Assembly (NCBI RefSeq): GCF_039655745.1
Contig: NZ_JBBYXI010000001.1
Location: 248,001 to 312,000 of the forward strand
Direction of reading: 5' to 3'
DNA: 64,000 bases
DNA from: Hohaiivirga grylli
Lineage (GTDB): Bacteria; Pseudomonadota; Alphaproteobacteria; Rhizobiales; Beijerinckiaceae
The notes below the pieces were generated by a model. It was not told where the DNA came from. It searched no databases and saw only the letters and a program-made list of their open reading frames with translations. Position numbers and translations under genes: made by a program. Of the stretch, positions 34,604-43,762 are shown one piece after another (positions within the stretch are counted from its first letter, which is position 1; the number at the start of each line of letters is the position of its first letter).

Positions 34604-36115
34604 TTATTCCTGAAGCATCCGCTTTAGGAGTTCGACCTCATCACTGAGGGCTGTATCCTCATGAAGCGCTTTCTCAATCTTACGAACAGCATGAAGAACT
34701 GTTGTATGATCACGTCCACCAAAACGGCGGCCAATTTCTGGCAGTGATCTCAAGGTCAGGATTTTTGCAAGATACATGGCAATCTGGCGTGGTTTTACGA
34801 CAGCTGCTGTCCGTCGTTCTGATAGAATATCTGAACGGGAAACATTGTAACGGCTTGCAACAAGCTTCTGGATGTCTTCGATCTTGACGCGTTTTGGTTC
34901 ACGATTGCGAACCAGATCACGGATTGCAGCTTCTGCTGTTTCAAGCGTGATCGTTGAACCTGTCAATGTGGCATGAGCCAGAAGACGGTTCACAGCACCT
35001 TCGAGGTCTCGGCCATTGGCAGTGATCGAACGGGCAATATAAGAAATGACATTGGCGCTCACTTCAAAGCCCGGATGCAGTTGCTGCAGGCCAGAAATGC
35101 GTGTTGTCAGAATCTGCTCGCGAAGCTGCTCATCAAGCGAACCAACTTCAACCACCAGACCACCAGCAAGACGGGAGCGGACGCGCTCATCAAGCGATTC
35201 GAGTTCTGTTGGTGGACGGTCAGCTGCAACAACAATCTGACGACCCGCATCAATCAGTGAATTGAGTGTGTGGCCAAATTCCTGCTGGATTGATTTGCCC
35301 TGAATGAACTGGACGTCATCGATGATCAGCAGATCAATGGCACGAAGGCGCTCTTTGAAGGCCAGAGATGTCTGGGCCTTAAGAGATGAAACAAAGCCAT
35401 ACATAAAACGGTCAGCTGTCAGATAAATGACGCGACGGCCGCTGTTACGGACTTCGTGGCCAATGGCATGAAGAAGGTGGGTTTTACCCAGACCAACACC
35501 TGCATGCAGATAAAGCGGGTTATAAAGGAGCGAACCGCTCTGGTTACGTGCAATACGCTCAGCGGCAGCATGGGCCAGATTATTGGAACGGCCAACAATA
35601 AAGCTCTCAAATGTCAGACGTGCATCAAGCGGAGCTCCCCCAAGCTCGTTTGTTTCACGGTCTTCAGCTGATTGAGGAGCCTGGGGCTTCGTATCATTGC
35701 TGATAATCGGCTTAATATTTGAGTTTGGGAACCGTGCAGGTTCTCCGGTGCGGCGCACAGCCTGTGGCATTTCTCGCGCAGCAGTGCCGCGGACGCTTAC
35801 AGAAATACGCTGAACATCTGATGCTTCAGTACGATAGACGCTCAGAACACGGTCGGCATAATGGGCTTCAATCCAGCTTTTCAGAAAGCGGGTTGGAACA
35901 GAAAGGTGCGCGCAGCCCTTTTCATCAATTGTTTCGAGTTCAAGCCGGCCAAACCAGCTTGCATATACATCTTCTCCGAGCTCCGCACGCAATCGGCGTT
36001 TGACACGTGACCAGATATCCGCTGCAGAACGCTCCGCCATTTCGGCATTATCTGCCTGGCTTCCCGTCATGCCGGCGGATGTGCTTTTTTGCTCATTACC
36101 GCTGGTCTGTTGCAT
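34604..36115 (-). CDS. dnaA: chromosomal replication initiator DnaA
   Basis: AAA+ initiator that unwinds oriC. The ATG at 36115 (503 residues) has AAAGGA at good spacing; an upstream in-frame ATG at 36181 adds 22 unconserved residues. Domain I (about 30-95, WSRVKRRLRAELGEDVYASWF), a linker, domain III with Walker A GVGLGKTHLLHAI and Walker B LLIIDDVQFIQGK, the arginine finger region VRSRLAGGL, and domain IV with the DNA-binding signature RFGGRDHTTVLHAVRKIE. It precedes dnaN and follows an unusually long AT-rich gap. Confidence 0.98.
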   Translation of the reverse strand: MQQTSGNEQKSTSAGMTGSQADNAEMAERSAADIWSRVKRRLRAELGEDVYASWFGRLELETIDEKGCAHLSVPTRFLKSWIEAHYADRVLSVYRTEASDVQRISVSVRGTAAREMPQAVRRTGEPARFPNSNIKPIISNDTKPQAPQSAEDRETNELGGAPLDARLTFESFIVGRSNNLAHAAAERIARNQSGSLLYNPLYLHAGVGLGKTHLLHAIGHEVRNSGRRVIYLTADRFMYGFVSSLKAQTSLAFKERLRAIDLLIIDDVQFIQGKSIQQEFGHTLNSLIDAGRQIVVAADRPPTELESLDERVRSRLAGGLVVEVGSLDEQLREQILTTRISGLQQLHPGFEVSANVISYIARSITANGRDLEGAVNRLLAHATLTGSTITLETAEAAIRDLVRNREPKRVKIEDIQKLVASRYNVSRSDILSERRTAAVVKPRQIAMYLAKILTLRSLPEIGRRFGGRDHTTVLHAVRKIEKALHEDTALSDEVELLKRMLQE

Positions 36116-36412
36116 CAAATTTCCTTTCTTCTTATTGGCGCGTGTTCCCTGACCGACACATTTAAAGCTGATAATTGTCAATCAGGCGCAATACCATCCG
36201 AGCCGATGTACAGAGTACAGCAGCACACATAGTAAAAATAAACAGAAGTAGCAGACTTAGAAAAATCTACTCAAATAACACCCACTCAAACACAACCAGT
36301 TTTACACATAGTTACATCAAAGGGGTGCTGCCCACACTTATAGATCGTGTAAATACTAATTCTTTTGTTTAGAAACACGATACACCCTCTCCACAAAACA
36401 CCTCCCTAACTT

Positions 36413-36429
36413 AGAAACGGTTCGTTTCT
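36413..36429. promoter_or_regulatory. palindrome in the dnaA upstream region
   Basis: AGAAACG and CGTTTCT separated by GTT, perfect symmetry, about 300 bp upstream of the dnaA start. Candidate protein-binding dyad; binder unknown. Confidence 0.4.
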
Positions 36430-36498
36430 TCGCTGGAGCCGCCGTAGTAAGGAAACACTACACAGTGCATTCATGGGGTGCAACACGATTCATTTAAA

Positions 36499-36525
36499 TT
36501 TTGCGATTTTTGCGATTTTTGAAAT
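36499..36525. repeat. three tandem 9-bp repeats (TTTTGCGAT)
   Basis: Two exact copies of TTTTGCGAT followed by TTTTGAAAT, then TTTTTGC. The phase is exactly 9 bp in AT-rich DNA upstream of dnaA, recalling short AT-rich repeats of DNA-unwinding elements. Confidence 0.6.
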
Positions 36526-36904
36526 TTTTTGCTCACTGCGTCAATTTTGAAAAATGTCTGTGAATCCAGTCGTTTCATGACATGCTTGGTGGTTTTTTTG
36601 GAAAATTTGATCATTAAAAAAATAAAAATATTGCGCAGCTGAATCTGGCAGATTCTGACCTGATTCTTATTAGTTGGCGGCTCTTGCTGACTAACAAATT
36701 GATATTTAAAGAGAATATTTGTGCGTTTTCAGATTTTAATGACTCCGGAAACAGCAGGTTTTGATTCAAAAATTGTCAAGGAGAATGAAGAGAGAACATC
36801 GGGCTGAAAAATGAGAATTTTGACTATGTGACTGAAATGCAACATAAACACGTGGAATAACTTACCATACGTCAACTTAGTATTTGCTCAGGAATTTAGA
36901 TAAT

Positions 36905-36929
36905 AAAAAACCCGGTCGAAACCGGGTTT
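36905..36929 (-). terminator. intrinsic terminator of rpsT
   Basis: AAACCCGGT / ACCGGGTTT with a CGAA loop and a run of six T on the minus strand, about 16 bp after the S20 stop. Confidence 0.9.
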
Positions 36930-36944
36930 AATAAGCTTATTCTA

Positions 36945-37208
36945 TCAGGCCAGAGCCTTGATCCGGTGCGTAAGCCGGGAAACTTTGCGGGATGCTGTAT
37001 TCTTAGGAAGAATACCTTTTTGAGCAGCACGCATAATTTCTGGTTCTGCGGCGCGCAGGGCGCTGATTGCGGTATCCTTGTTGCCTGAAGCAATCGCTTC
37101 TTCAACACTACGGATAAACGTCCGCATACGGCTGCGGCGTGTGCGATTGATCGCGGTACGCTTCGCGATCTTGCGGGTCATTTTCTTGGCCGACACGGTG
37201 TTGGCCAT
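36945..37208 (-). CDS. rpsT: 30S ribosomal protein S20
   Basis: 87-residue, very basic, helical 16S rRNA-binding protein. MANTVSAKKMTRKIAKRTAINRTRRSRMRTFIRSVEEAI is diagnostic, with the C-terminal KNTASRKVSRLTHRIKAL. GAGGA precedes the ATG. The position next to dnaA is widespread in alphaproteobacteria. Own terminator downstream; 235 bp of upstream sequence probably holds its promoter. Confidence 0.98.
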   Translation of the reverse strand: MANTVSAKKMTRKIAKRTAINRTRRSRMRTFIRSVEEAIASGNKDTAISALRAAEPEIMRAAQKGILPKNTASRKVSRLTHRIKALA

Positions 37209-37443
37209 GGCGCGTCCTCACTTAAGCTGTTCACGCCTACCAGGTCATTCGTTGGAATTTCCGTCGGTTCGGCGAAAAGGTGGAAACTGAATAGCCCGCG
37301 TGATATGTGGGCTTATTGCCGGGCTTTATAAACGTGAACCGTGTTTGCGTCAACGGTATGAATCGCAAGAAATTCAGAAATTGCCGACTCTTAATTAGAA
37401 ATTGCTTAATCCAGTGCCCAGATGGTTATTTTTATGGCTCAGT

Positions 37444-38238
37444 TTAGCTGAGCCAGCCCACTATAATGGCATGTAATGGATTTGCTGGATCCATAAGCAA
37501 TTTGCTTGCCATGGCACAGCAGACAATAACAAGCAGAGGCCGGATAAGCTTTGGACCAATACGCATGGCAAGACGGGAGCCGATCTGTGCGCCAAGAAAT
37601 GCACCTACAGCCATTGTCAGGCCAATGGGTAGAATGACGTAGCCTTTAATAGAAAAGACGCAGAGGCTGGCAAAATTGCTTCCGAAATTCAGAAGTTTGG
37701 TATGAGCGGTTGCCTTGATAATGCCAAAGCCGAGCAATGTGACAAAGCCCAGCATATAAAAAGAGCCGGCACCTGGACCGAAAACACCATCATAAAACCC
37801 GACAATCAATGGAATGGTAAAGGTGAAGGCACCAACAGACATACGGGCTCGTATTCGCGAATCTCCCAAACCTCGAGAAAGGGCAAAATAAAATGCCACA
37901 ACAACCAGCAGGACCGGGATCATGAATTGCAGCCAGTAGTTGGGAATAATCTCAACACTGAAGGTACCCAATATGCCGCCCGCAGCTGAGATAAGTGCGA
38001 GCGGAAGCGCTGACTTCCATTCAATCAGTTTTGCTCTGGCAAATGCAATCGTCGCAGAAAAAGAAGCCATGCACCCCTGTAACTTGTTTGTCCCAAGGGC
38101 GTGTACGGGATCAAGCCCCGCTATAACCAGAGCAGGGACAGTCAAAAGACCGCCCCCGCCTGCTATTGAGTCAACGAAACCTGCAAGAAAGGCCACAGCC
38201 CCTAAAGACAGGAGTACGTAGAGATCAAGTTCAATCAC
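37444..38238 (-). CDS. TauE/SafE (TSUP) family membrane permease
   Basis: 264 residues, eight or so transmembrane helices. The opening AVAFLAGFVDSIAGGGGLLTVPALVIAGLDPVHALGTNKLQG (about 14-54) is the TSUP repeat, mirrored by VGFYDGVFGPGAGSFYMLGFV in the second half. The family carries sulfite, sulfonates or organosulfur anions, but the substrate here is unknown. The GTG start overlaps the TGA of the enoyl-CoA hydratase gene, so the two are translationally coupled. Confidence 0.9.
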   Translation of the reverse strand: MIELDLYVLLSLGAVAFLAGFVDSIAGGGGLLTVPALVIAGLDPVHALGTNKLQGCMASFSATIAFARAKLIEWKSALPLALISAAGGILGTFSVEIIPNYWLQFMIPVLLVVVAFYFALSRGLGDSRIRARMSVGAFTFTIPLIVGFYDGVFGPGAGSFYMLGFVTLLGFGIIKATAHTKLLNFGSNFASLCVFSIKGYVILPIGLTMAVGAFLGAQIGSRLAMRIGPKLIRPLLVIVCCAMASKLLMDPANPLHAIIVGWLS

Positions 38239-39008
38239 TTGTTTTTGAACTCGGGTGTACGCTTCTCAACGAAGGCGCTCATACCCTCTTTCTGGTCAGC
38301 CGTTGCAAACATGGCATGGAAGACCCGGCGTTCAAACTTAATACCTTCGGTCAAAGTTGTCTCGAAGGAACGATTGACGCTTTCTTTTGTCATCATGGCA
38401 ATAGGAAGTGACATGGAGGCGATGGTTGCAGCCGTTTTCAGAGCATCCTCCAGAAGATTGTCAGCCGGAACAATACGGGAGACAAGTCCAGAACGCTCTG
38501 CTTCTTCTGCATCCATCATGCGGCCAGTCAGGCACATTTCCATGGCTTTTGCCTTACCGATAGCTCTTGTAAGGCGCTGTGTTCCGCCAGCACCTGGCAT
38601 TACGCCAAGACGAATCTCGGGCTGTCCGAATTTGGCATTGTCGCCTGCAATGATGAAATCGCACATCATGGCAAGTTCATTACCACCACCGAGGGCAAAG
38701 CCGGCAACGGCTGCGATGATTGGTTTACGGCATTCAGCAACTGTTTCCCAGGCGCTGATAAAATTCTCAAGATAGCTTTCAGGATATGTCTTGTTCTGCA
38801 TTTCTTTGATGTCAGCACCGGCAGCAAATGCCTTTTTTGAGCCAGTAATAACGATACAGCCGATATTCTTGTCCGCCTGAAACTTCGTCAATGCATCATC
38901 GACTTCAGCAATCAGTTGTGCTGAAAGCGCATTAAGCGCATCCGGGCGATTGAGAGTAATCAGCCCAACCTTGTCATGCGTCTCGACAATAATATTGCTG
39001 TAGGTCAT
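38235..39008 (-). CDS. enoyl-CoA hydratase (crotonase family)
   Basis: 257 residues from the ATG at 39008, which has GAAGGAG seven bases upstream; an in-frame start at 39053 is unlikely. It hydrates trans-2-enoyl-CoA. Seen: LNRPDALNALSAQLI, the oxyanion-hole AFAAGADIKEM, and both catalytic glutamates in GGGNELAMMCDF and PEIRLGVMPGAGGTQRL, the arrangement of true short-chain hydratases (EchA/PaaF/FadB-like). It lies between mutM and the coupled TSUP permease on the minus strand. Confidence 0.92.
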   Translation of the reverse strand: MTYSNIIVETHDKVGLITLNRPDALNALSAQLIAEVDDALTKFQADKNIGCIVITGSKKAFAAGADIKEMQNKTYPESYLENFISAWETVAECRKPIIAAVAGFALGGGNELAMMCDFIIAGDNAKFGQPEIRLGVMPGAGGTQRLTRAIGKAKAMEMCLTGRMMDAEEAERSGLVSRIVPADNLLEDALKTAATIASMSLPIAMMTKESVNRSFETTLTEGIKFERRVFHAMFATADQKEGMSAFVEKRTPEFKNK

Positions 39009-39124
39009 CGACGTCTCCTTCAAGTGATCATCCGGAGCATAAGGCTCCTTCAAAAGTCAGTTACCGTATATGCCTTTTAAAATAGAAAGTCAGCGGTAAG
39101 TTAGTTTGAACACTGGCATGTTAG

Positions 39125-39964
39125 CTATATTTTCTGACATGTGGGACAGAAAAAAGTCGAACGCCCGGCCTGTACGATTCTATGAATGTGTCCTTTGCAT
39201 TCTGGTGTCGGGCATGGATCACCTTCATGATCGTAAACCTGAAACTGATGCTGAAAGTAGCCAAGGGTGCCGTCTGTCTGCGAATAGTTTCGTAGAGTTG
39301 AGCCACCTGATGCGAGGGCCTCATTGAGTACGTCACGAATGGAGATTGAAAGAACCTCAGCTTCTTCAGCTGTTAGTGAACCGGCAGGTCTTTCAGGATG
39401 TATACGTGTCCGGAATAAAGCTTCGCAGACATAAATATTTCCAAGCCCGGCGATCAACCTTTGATCAAGAAGGGCCGTTTTCATAGGTGTTTTTTTGTCC
39501 GCGAAGAGTTGCTTTAAGACTGGTCCGGAAAGCTGGTTGCCCAAAGGCTCTATGCCAAGATGGCTGAGATGCTTTGATGTCTCAAGCTGATCGGATGCAA
39601 CAATATCCATAAAACCGAAGCGTCGAGGGTCATTATATATAACAGTGTAACCATTGGCGAAGCCGAATACGACATGATCATGCTTGCCAAATTCCGCAAC
39701 AGGTTTCTCTGGAGGTAGGACACTGAAACTTCCGGACATGCCCAGATGCATGATGAGTACTTCTTCAGATGAAAGATGAGCAACCAGATATTTCGCGCGG
39801 CGATCAAGTGAAAGGATATCTGTGCCGACCAATCTTTGGCTGAAATTTTCAGGAAATGTGAATCGTAAATTGGCCCGTCGTTGTCTGACATCCGTAAAAC
39901 GGCTGCCTTCCATGGCAGCAAGCAGGCCACGTCGTGTTGTTTCTACTTCCGGTAATTCAGGCAT
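39125..39964 (-). CDS. mutM: formamidopyrimidine-DNA glycosylase
   Basis: Base-excision enzyme removing 8-oxoguanine and FaPy. 279 residues. The catalytic N-terminal proline is exposed after Met removal (MPELPEVETTRRGL), the lysine/glutamate pair follows, the H2TH region LLDQRLIAGLGNIYVCEALF is clear, and the C-terminal zinc finger is present (CPTPEC ... FFCPTCQ). It is divergent from ubiE with 235 bp between starts. Confidence 0.97.
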   Translation of the reverse strand: MPELPEVETTRRGLLAAMEGSRFTDVRQRRANLRFTFPENFSQRLVGTDILSLDRRAKYLVAHLSSEEVLIMHLGMSGSFSVLPPEKPVAEFGKHDHVVFGFANGYTVIYNDPRRFGFMDIVASDQLETSKHLSHLGIEPLGNQLSGPVLKQLFADKKTPMKTALLDQRLIAGLGNIYVCEALFRTRIHPERPAGSLTAEEAEVLSISIRDVLNEALASGGSTLRNYSQTDGTLGYFQHQFQVYDHEGDPCPTPECKGHIHRIVQAGRSTFFCPTCQKI

Positions 39965-40199
39965 TTTGACTCATAATTTGCTGAACTTTCGCCTTAAACC
40001 ACGGTATTTTTGTATCAATACGGTAAATTGAGGCGTATTAGGATATTTTACGAATAGCCATGTGAAAAGCTATCCGTTAATAACAATACAGGTTAGAGCT
40101 GGGTCAGACGTATCCTGTCAACCAGAATAATGATATCTGATTGCAGGTTGCCGTTTGATTGAGCATTTCATGTCAGGCAAAATTTGAAGGCAGGACATC

Positions 40200-40946
40200 A
40201 TGGGTGAAAATACGCATTTCGGGTTTGAAACAGTTCCTCTGGAAGAAAAACAGGGACGGGTAAACCACGTTTTTCATTCTGTCGCCCGTCGTTATGATAT
40301 CATGAATGACCTGATGTCCGGTGGTCTTCACCGCATCTGGAAAGACACATTTATTACTAATTTGCGTGTTCCCAAAAACGGGCCTTTCCGTTTGCTCGAC
40401 GTTGCAGGTGGTACAGGGGATATTGCCTTCCGTGCCCTTGCATCGGGTGGCGAGAATACGCGGGTGACTGTTCTTGATATCAATAGCGGCATGCTTGAAG
40501 TCGGGCGTGAGCGTGCAGGTGACCGTTATGGTGACCGTATTGATTTCGTAGAGGCCAATGCTGAAGAGCTTCCCCTGCCGGATGAAAGCTATGATGCCTA
40601 TACGATTGCTTTCGGTATCCGTAATGTTCCCCGGATTGATAAGGCGTTGGCTGAGGCTTACCGCGTGCTCAAGCCCGGTGGACGGTTCATGTGTCTTGAG
40701 TTTTCAAAGGTTGATATGCCTCTGATTGACAAGATTTATGATCTTTATTCTTTCAATGTCATTCCCCAAATCGGGAAAGTCGTAACTGGTGATGCGGATT
40801 CCTATCAGTATCTCGTTGAATCAATTCGCAAATTTCCGGCACCTTCCGTATTTGCACGGATGATTGAGGATGCAGGCTTCAAGCGGGTAACGCATAAGCC
40901 GCAGACCATGGGTGTCGTAAATATTCATTCGGGCTGGAAAATCTGA
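40200..40946 (+). CDS. ubiE: ubiquinone/menaquinone methyltransferase UbiE
   Basis: SAM-dependent C-methyltransferase of ubiquinone synthesis. 248 residues. Seen: VARRYDIMNDLMSGGLHRIWKD, SAM motif I LLDVAGGTGDIAFR, motif EELPLPDESYDAYTIAFGIRNV and LKPGGRFMCLEFSK, all diagnostic for the UbiE/COQ5 family. Its stop is directly followed by the ubiB GTG (1-bp gap), starting the ubiE-ubiB-coaBC-dut-rrf2 series. Confidence 0.97.
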   Translation: MGENTHFGFETVPLEEKQGRVNHVFHSVARRYDIMNDLMSGGLHRIWKDTFITNLRVPKNGPFRLLDVAGGTGDIAFRALASGGENTRVTVLDINSGMLEVGRERAGDRYGDRIDFVEANAEELPLPDESYDAYTIAFGIRNVPRIDKALAEAYRVLKPGGRFMCLEFSKVDMPLIDKIYDLYSFNVIPQIGKVVTGDADSYQYLVESIRKFPAPSVFARMIEDAGFKRVTHKPQTMGVVNIHSGWKI

Positions 40947-40947
40947 C

Positions 40948-42498
40948 GTGCTGAGCGGTTTCTTTCAATTTTTACAGCTTATCCGGATTGGCTTTGTGCT
41001 GGCGCGAGAGGGTGCGTTTTCTCTCGTTGACCCTGCGCCCCTGCCGCCATCTGCCCGGATGGTCTTAAAGGTATGTCGTATTGTTGAGCGTCGCAGAACC
41101 CGCGACGGTGCGGCTGGTCTTGCGGCTGCGATGGCACGCCTTGGCCCAAGTTATGTGAAATTTGGCCAGTTTCTTGCAACGCGGCCTGATATTGTCGGTA
41201 CAGCGGCTGCCAGAAATCTGGAAAGTCTTCAGGATCAGATGGCCCCTTTCCCAAGGGCGCGGGCGGTCAAGATCATTGAAGAAAACCTTGGACGGCCAAT
41301 TGATGAGCTTTTTGCTTCATTCAGTGAACCTGTTGCCGCTGCATCCATAGCTCAGGTTCATAAAGCTGTTATTCGTTCAGCTGATGGTTCGGAAGAAACC
41401 GTTGCTGTTAAGGTTATCCGCCCGAATGTTCGTGATCGTTTCGCCCGTGATCTGCAATCCATGCGCTATGCTGCGGGGTTGATGGAGCGCTTCCTGCCTG
41501 ATGGGCAACGGTTGAAACCTCGTGAGGTTGTTGAAACACTGGCGCGTTCCGTCACTCTTGAAATGGATCTGCGGCTCGAAGCGGCAGCGATTTCAGAGCT
41601 GGTTGAAAATACCAAAGATGATCAGGATTTCCGTATTCCTGATTTGTACTGGACGTACACGGATCGTGATATCCTGACCATTGAATGGATTGATGCAATC
41701 CGGCTGAATGATCTGGATGCGATTGATCGGGCTGGGATTGATCGTCCGACACTCGCAAAAACAGTATTACAGGCATTTCTGAAACACGCGATCCGCGATG
41801 GCTTCTTCCATGCGGATATGCATCCCGGCAACCTGTTTGTAGATCATCAGAGTCGTCTGGTTGCTGTTGATTTTGGTATTATGGGGCGTCTCAGTTTTGC
41901 TCAAAGGCGCTTCCTTGCCGAGATTCTACTTGGCTTCATCAATCGGGATTACCATCGCGTTGCTGAAGTTCACTTTGCAGCGGGCTATGTCCCATCAAGC
42001 CATTCGATTGATGATTTTGCACAGGCCATTCGTGCTGTTGGGGAGCCAATTCATGATCGCCGGGCCAATGAAATTTCAATGGCCCGGTTGCTGACGCTGC
42101 TGTTCGAAATTACAGCTCTTTTCGATATGGCAACGCGTCCCGAGCTTGTTATGCTCCAAAAAACCATGGTTGTGGTTGAGGGCGTTGCACGCATGCTGGA
42201 CCCCAAGCTCGATATGTGGACAACGGCAGATCCTGTTGTCCGGACATGGATTGAGCGAAATCTCGGCCCTGTTGGCCAGCTTGAAGAGGCGGGACGTAAC
42301 CTGCATGCGCTGGTTGATATGGTGCGCGATCTTCCCAATATTGCCAAGCGGGCTGATAACATTCTCGGAAAGCTTGAAAAAGCAATTGAAACGGATGAAT
42401 TTTGTCAGAGACAGTCTGCCCGTAAAAGAGGGACAGGCTTATGGGCCACACTCGCGCTCTGGGTCATCGCTGTGGCGATGATACTGATTGTTGTTTGA
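40948..42498 (+). CDS. ubiB: UbiB-type ABC1/ADCK atypical kinase
   Basis: Membrane-anchored atypical kinase-like ATPase needed for ubiquinone synthesis. 516 residues, GTG start one base after ubiE. Seen: the KxGQ motif in YVKFGQFLATRPDIV, the alanine-rich loop PVAAASIAQVHKA that replaces the P-loop, catalytic HADMHPGNLFVD and metal DFGIMGRLS, and a C-terminal transmembrane helix GLWATLALWVIAVAMILIVV. All ADCK hallmark residues are present. Confidence 0.96.
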   Translation: MLSGFFQFLQLIRIGFVLAREGAFSLVDPAPLPPSARMVLKVCRIVERRRTRDGAAGLAAAMARLGPSYVKFGQFLATRPDIVGTAAARNLESLQDQMAPFPRARAVKIIEENLGRPIDELFASFSEPVAAASIAQVHKAVIRSADGSEETVAVKVIRPNVRDRFARDLQSMRYAAGLMERFLPDGQRLKPREVVETLARSVTLEMDLRLEAAAISELVENTKDDQDFRIPDLYWTYTDRDILTIEWIDAIRLNDLDAIDRAGIDRPTLAKTVLQAFLKHAIRDGFFHADMHPGNLFVDHQSRLVAVDFGIMGRLSFAQRRFLAEILLGFINRDYHRVAEVHFAAGYVPSSHSIDDFAQAIRAVGEPIHDRRANEISMARLLTLLFEITALFDMATRPELVMLQKTMVVVEGVARMLDPKLDMWTTADPVVRTWIERNLGPVGQLEEAGRNLHALVDMVRDLPNIAKRADNILGKLEKAIETDEFCQRQSARKRGTGLWATLALWVIAVAMILIVV

Positions 42499-42511
42499 GA
42501 GGTAGATTGTG

Positions 42512-43762
42512 ATGTCTTCAGACTTGCATTCTCTTGATGGTCGCAAGGTTCTCCTGATTATGGGGGGCGGAATTGCTGCTTATAAATCGCTTGATCTCAT
42601 TCGGCGCCTGAAAGAGCGTGGAGCGTTTGTGCGCTGTCTTATGACTGAAGGTGCCCAGCAATTCGTAACGCCACTTTCAGCAGCAGCCCTTTCGGGACAG
42701 CCTGTTCATACTGACCTGTTTGATCGTAATACCGAAGCTGAAATTGGTCATATTCAGCTGGCAAGAGAGCCGGATATTGTCATTGTTGCCCCGGCAACGG
42801 CCAATCTTCTGGCCCGGATGGCCGGCGGATTTGCAAGTGATCTGGCGTCTGCCGTTTTACTGGCAACGGATAAGCCGGTTCTCCTTGCGCCGGCCATGAA
42901 CCCAAAGATGTGGGAGAATCCGGCAACACAGCGTAATCTCGCAACATTGCAGCGCGATGGCCTTCATACTGTCGGTCCGAATAATGGCCTGATGGCTGAG
43001 GCTGAAAGTGGCAATGGCCGTATGTCCGAACCGCTTGAAATTGTCGATGCAGTTATCGGTATTGTGAAAACACAGGGGAAGACCGAAAGACCGCAGCTGC
43101 TGATAGGCCGCCGGATTGTTGTAACGTCTGGCCCAACCCATGAGCCAATTGATCCGGTTCGCTATATCGCAAACCGGTCTTCCGGAAAACAGGGCCATGC
43201 CATTGCGAAAGCTGCTGCTGCCGCAGGTGCTGATGTGACCCTGGTGACGGGGCCGGTTAATCTGCCTGACCCGGCTGGTGTGACGACAATACATGTTGAG
43301 ACAGCGGACCAGATGCTGGCGGCTGTTGAAGCTGCGTTACCATCAGATATCGGCGTTTTTGCCGCTGCTGTTGCAGATTGGCGAACTGCGAAGGCAGGCG
43401 ATCAGAAACTGAAAAAGGATGGCAAAGCCATACCTCCTTTAGCTTTAGTCGAGAATCCCGACATTCTGGCAACTATTTCAAAATCCAAGGCCATGCGACC
43501 GCAGCTTGTGGTTGGTTTTGCTGCTGAAACACAGAATGTCATTGAAAATGCCAAGGCGAAGTTGCAGCGCAAAGGCTGCGATTTGATAGTGGCTAATGAT
43601 GTCTCTCTTGATAACGGTATCGGTGTTATGGGGGGAGATGCAAACCGGGTTCACCTGATCAGTGCAGATGGCACAGTATCGTGGCCTACTTTAAGTAAGG
43701 ATGATGTTGCGGAACGTCTGGTTGCGCATCTTGCAGCAATTTTATCTACGGAAACACAATGA
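42512..43762 (+). CDS. coaBC: bifunctional phosphopantothenoylcysteine decarboxylase / phosphopantothenate-cysteine ligase
   Basis: Two consecutive CoA-pathway steps on one polypeptide. 416 residues; the ATG at 42512 has GAGG eight bases upstream and is preferred over the adjacent GTG. CoaC (about 1-185) shows LLIMGGGIAAYKSLDLIRRL, the catalytic His in EIGHIQLAREPD (about H80) and PAMNPKMWENPATQRNL. The flap where the E. coli enzyme has its catalytic Cys reads GLMAEAESGNGRMSEP, without cysteine. CoaB (about 190-416) shows TSGPTHEPIDPVRYIANRSSGKQG and AAVADWR. It overlaps dut by ATGA. Confidence 0.95.
   Translation: MSSDLHSLDGRKVLLIMGGGIAAYKSLDLIRRLKERGAFVRCLMTEGAQQFVTPLSAAALSGQPVHTDLFDRNTEAEIGHIQLAREPDIVIVAPATANLLARMAGGFASDLASAVLLATDKPVLLAPAMNPKMWENPATQRNLATLQRDGLHTVGPNNGLMAEAESGNGRMSEPLEIVDAVIGIVKTQGKTERPQLLIGRRIVVTSGPTHEPIDPVRYIANRSSGKQGHAIAKAAAAAGADVTLVTGPVNLPDPAGVTTIHVETADQMLAAVEAALPSDIGVFAAAVADWRTAKAGDQKLKKDGKAIPPLALVENPDILATISKSKAMRPQLVVGFAAETQNVIENAKAKLQRKGCDLIVANDVSLDNGIGVMGGDANRVHLISADGTVSWPTLSKDDVAERLVAHLAAILSTETQ

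Larger units (their letters stand above)
36116..36904. other. AT-rich gap between dnaA and rpsT, possible replication-control region
   Basis: About 790 bp without a credible gene. It holds the dnaA promoter, one TTWTNCACA-type DnaA box (TTTTACACA, 36300-36308), a 7-bp-arm palindrome (36413-36429), AT tracts and 9-bp tandem repeats (36499-36525). There is no clear cluster of TTATCCACA boxes, so an oriC call is only tentative. Confidence 0.45.

Noticed and set aside
36116..36904. Firm oriC call
   Set aside because: Only one TTWTNCACA match was found and no TTATCCACA cluster; kept as a tentative region only.
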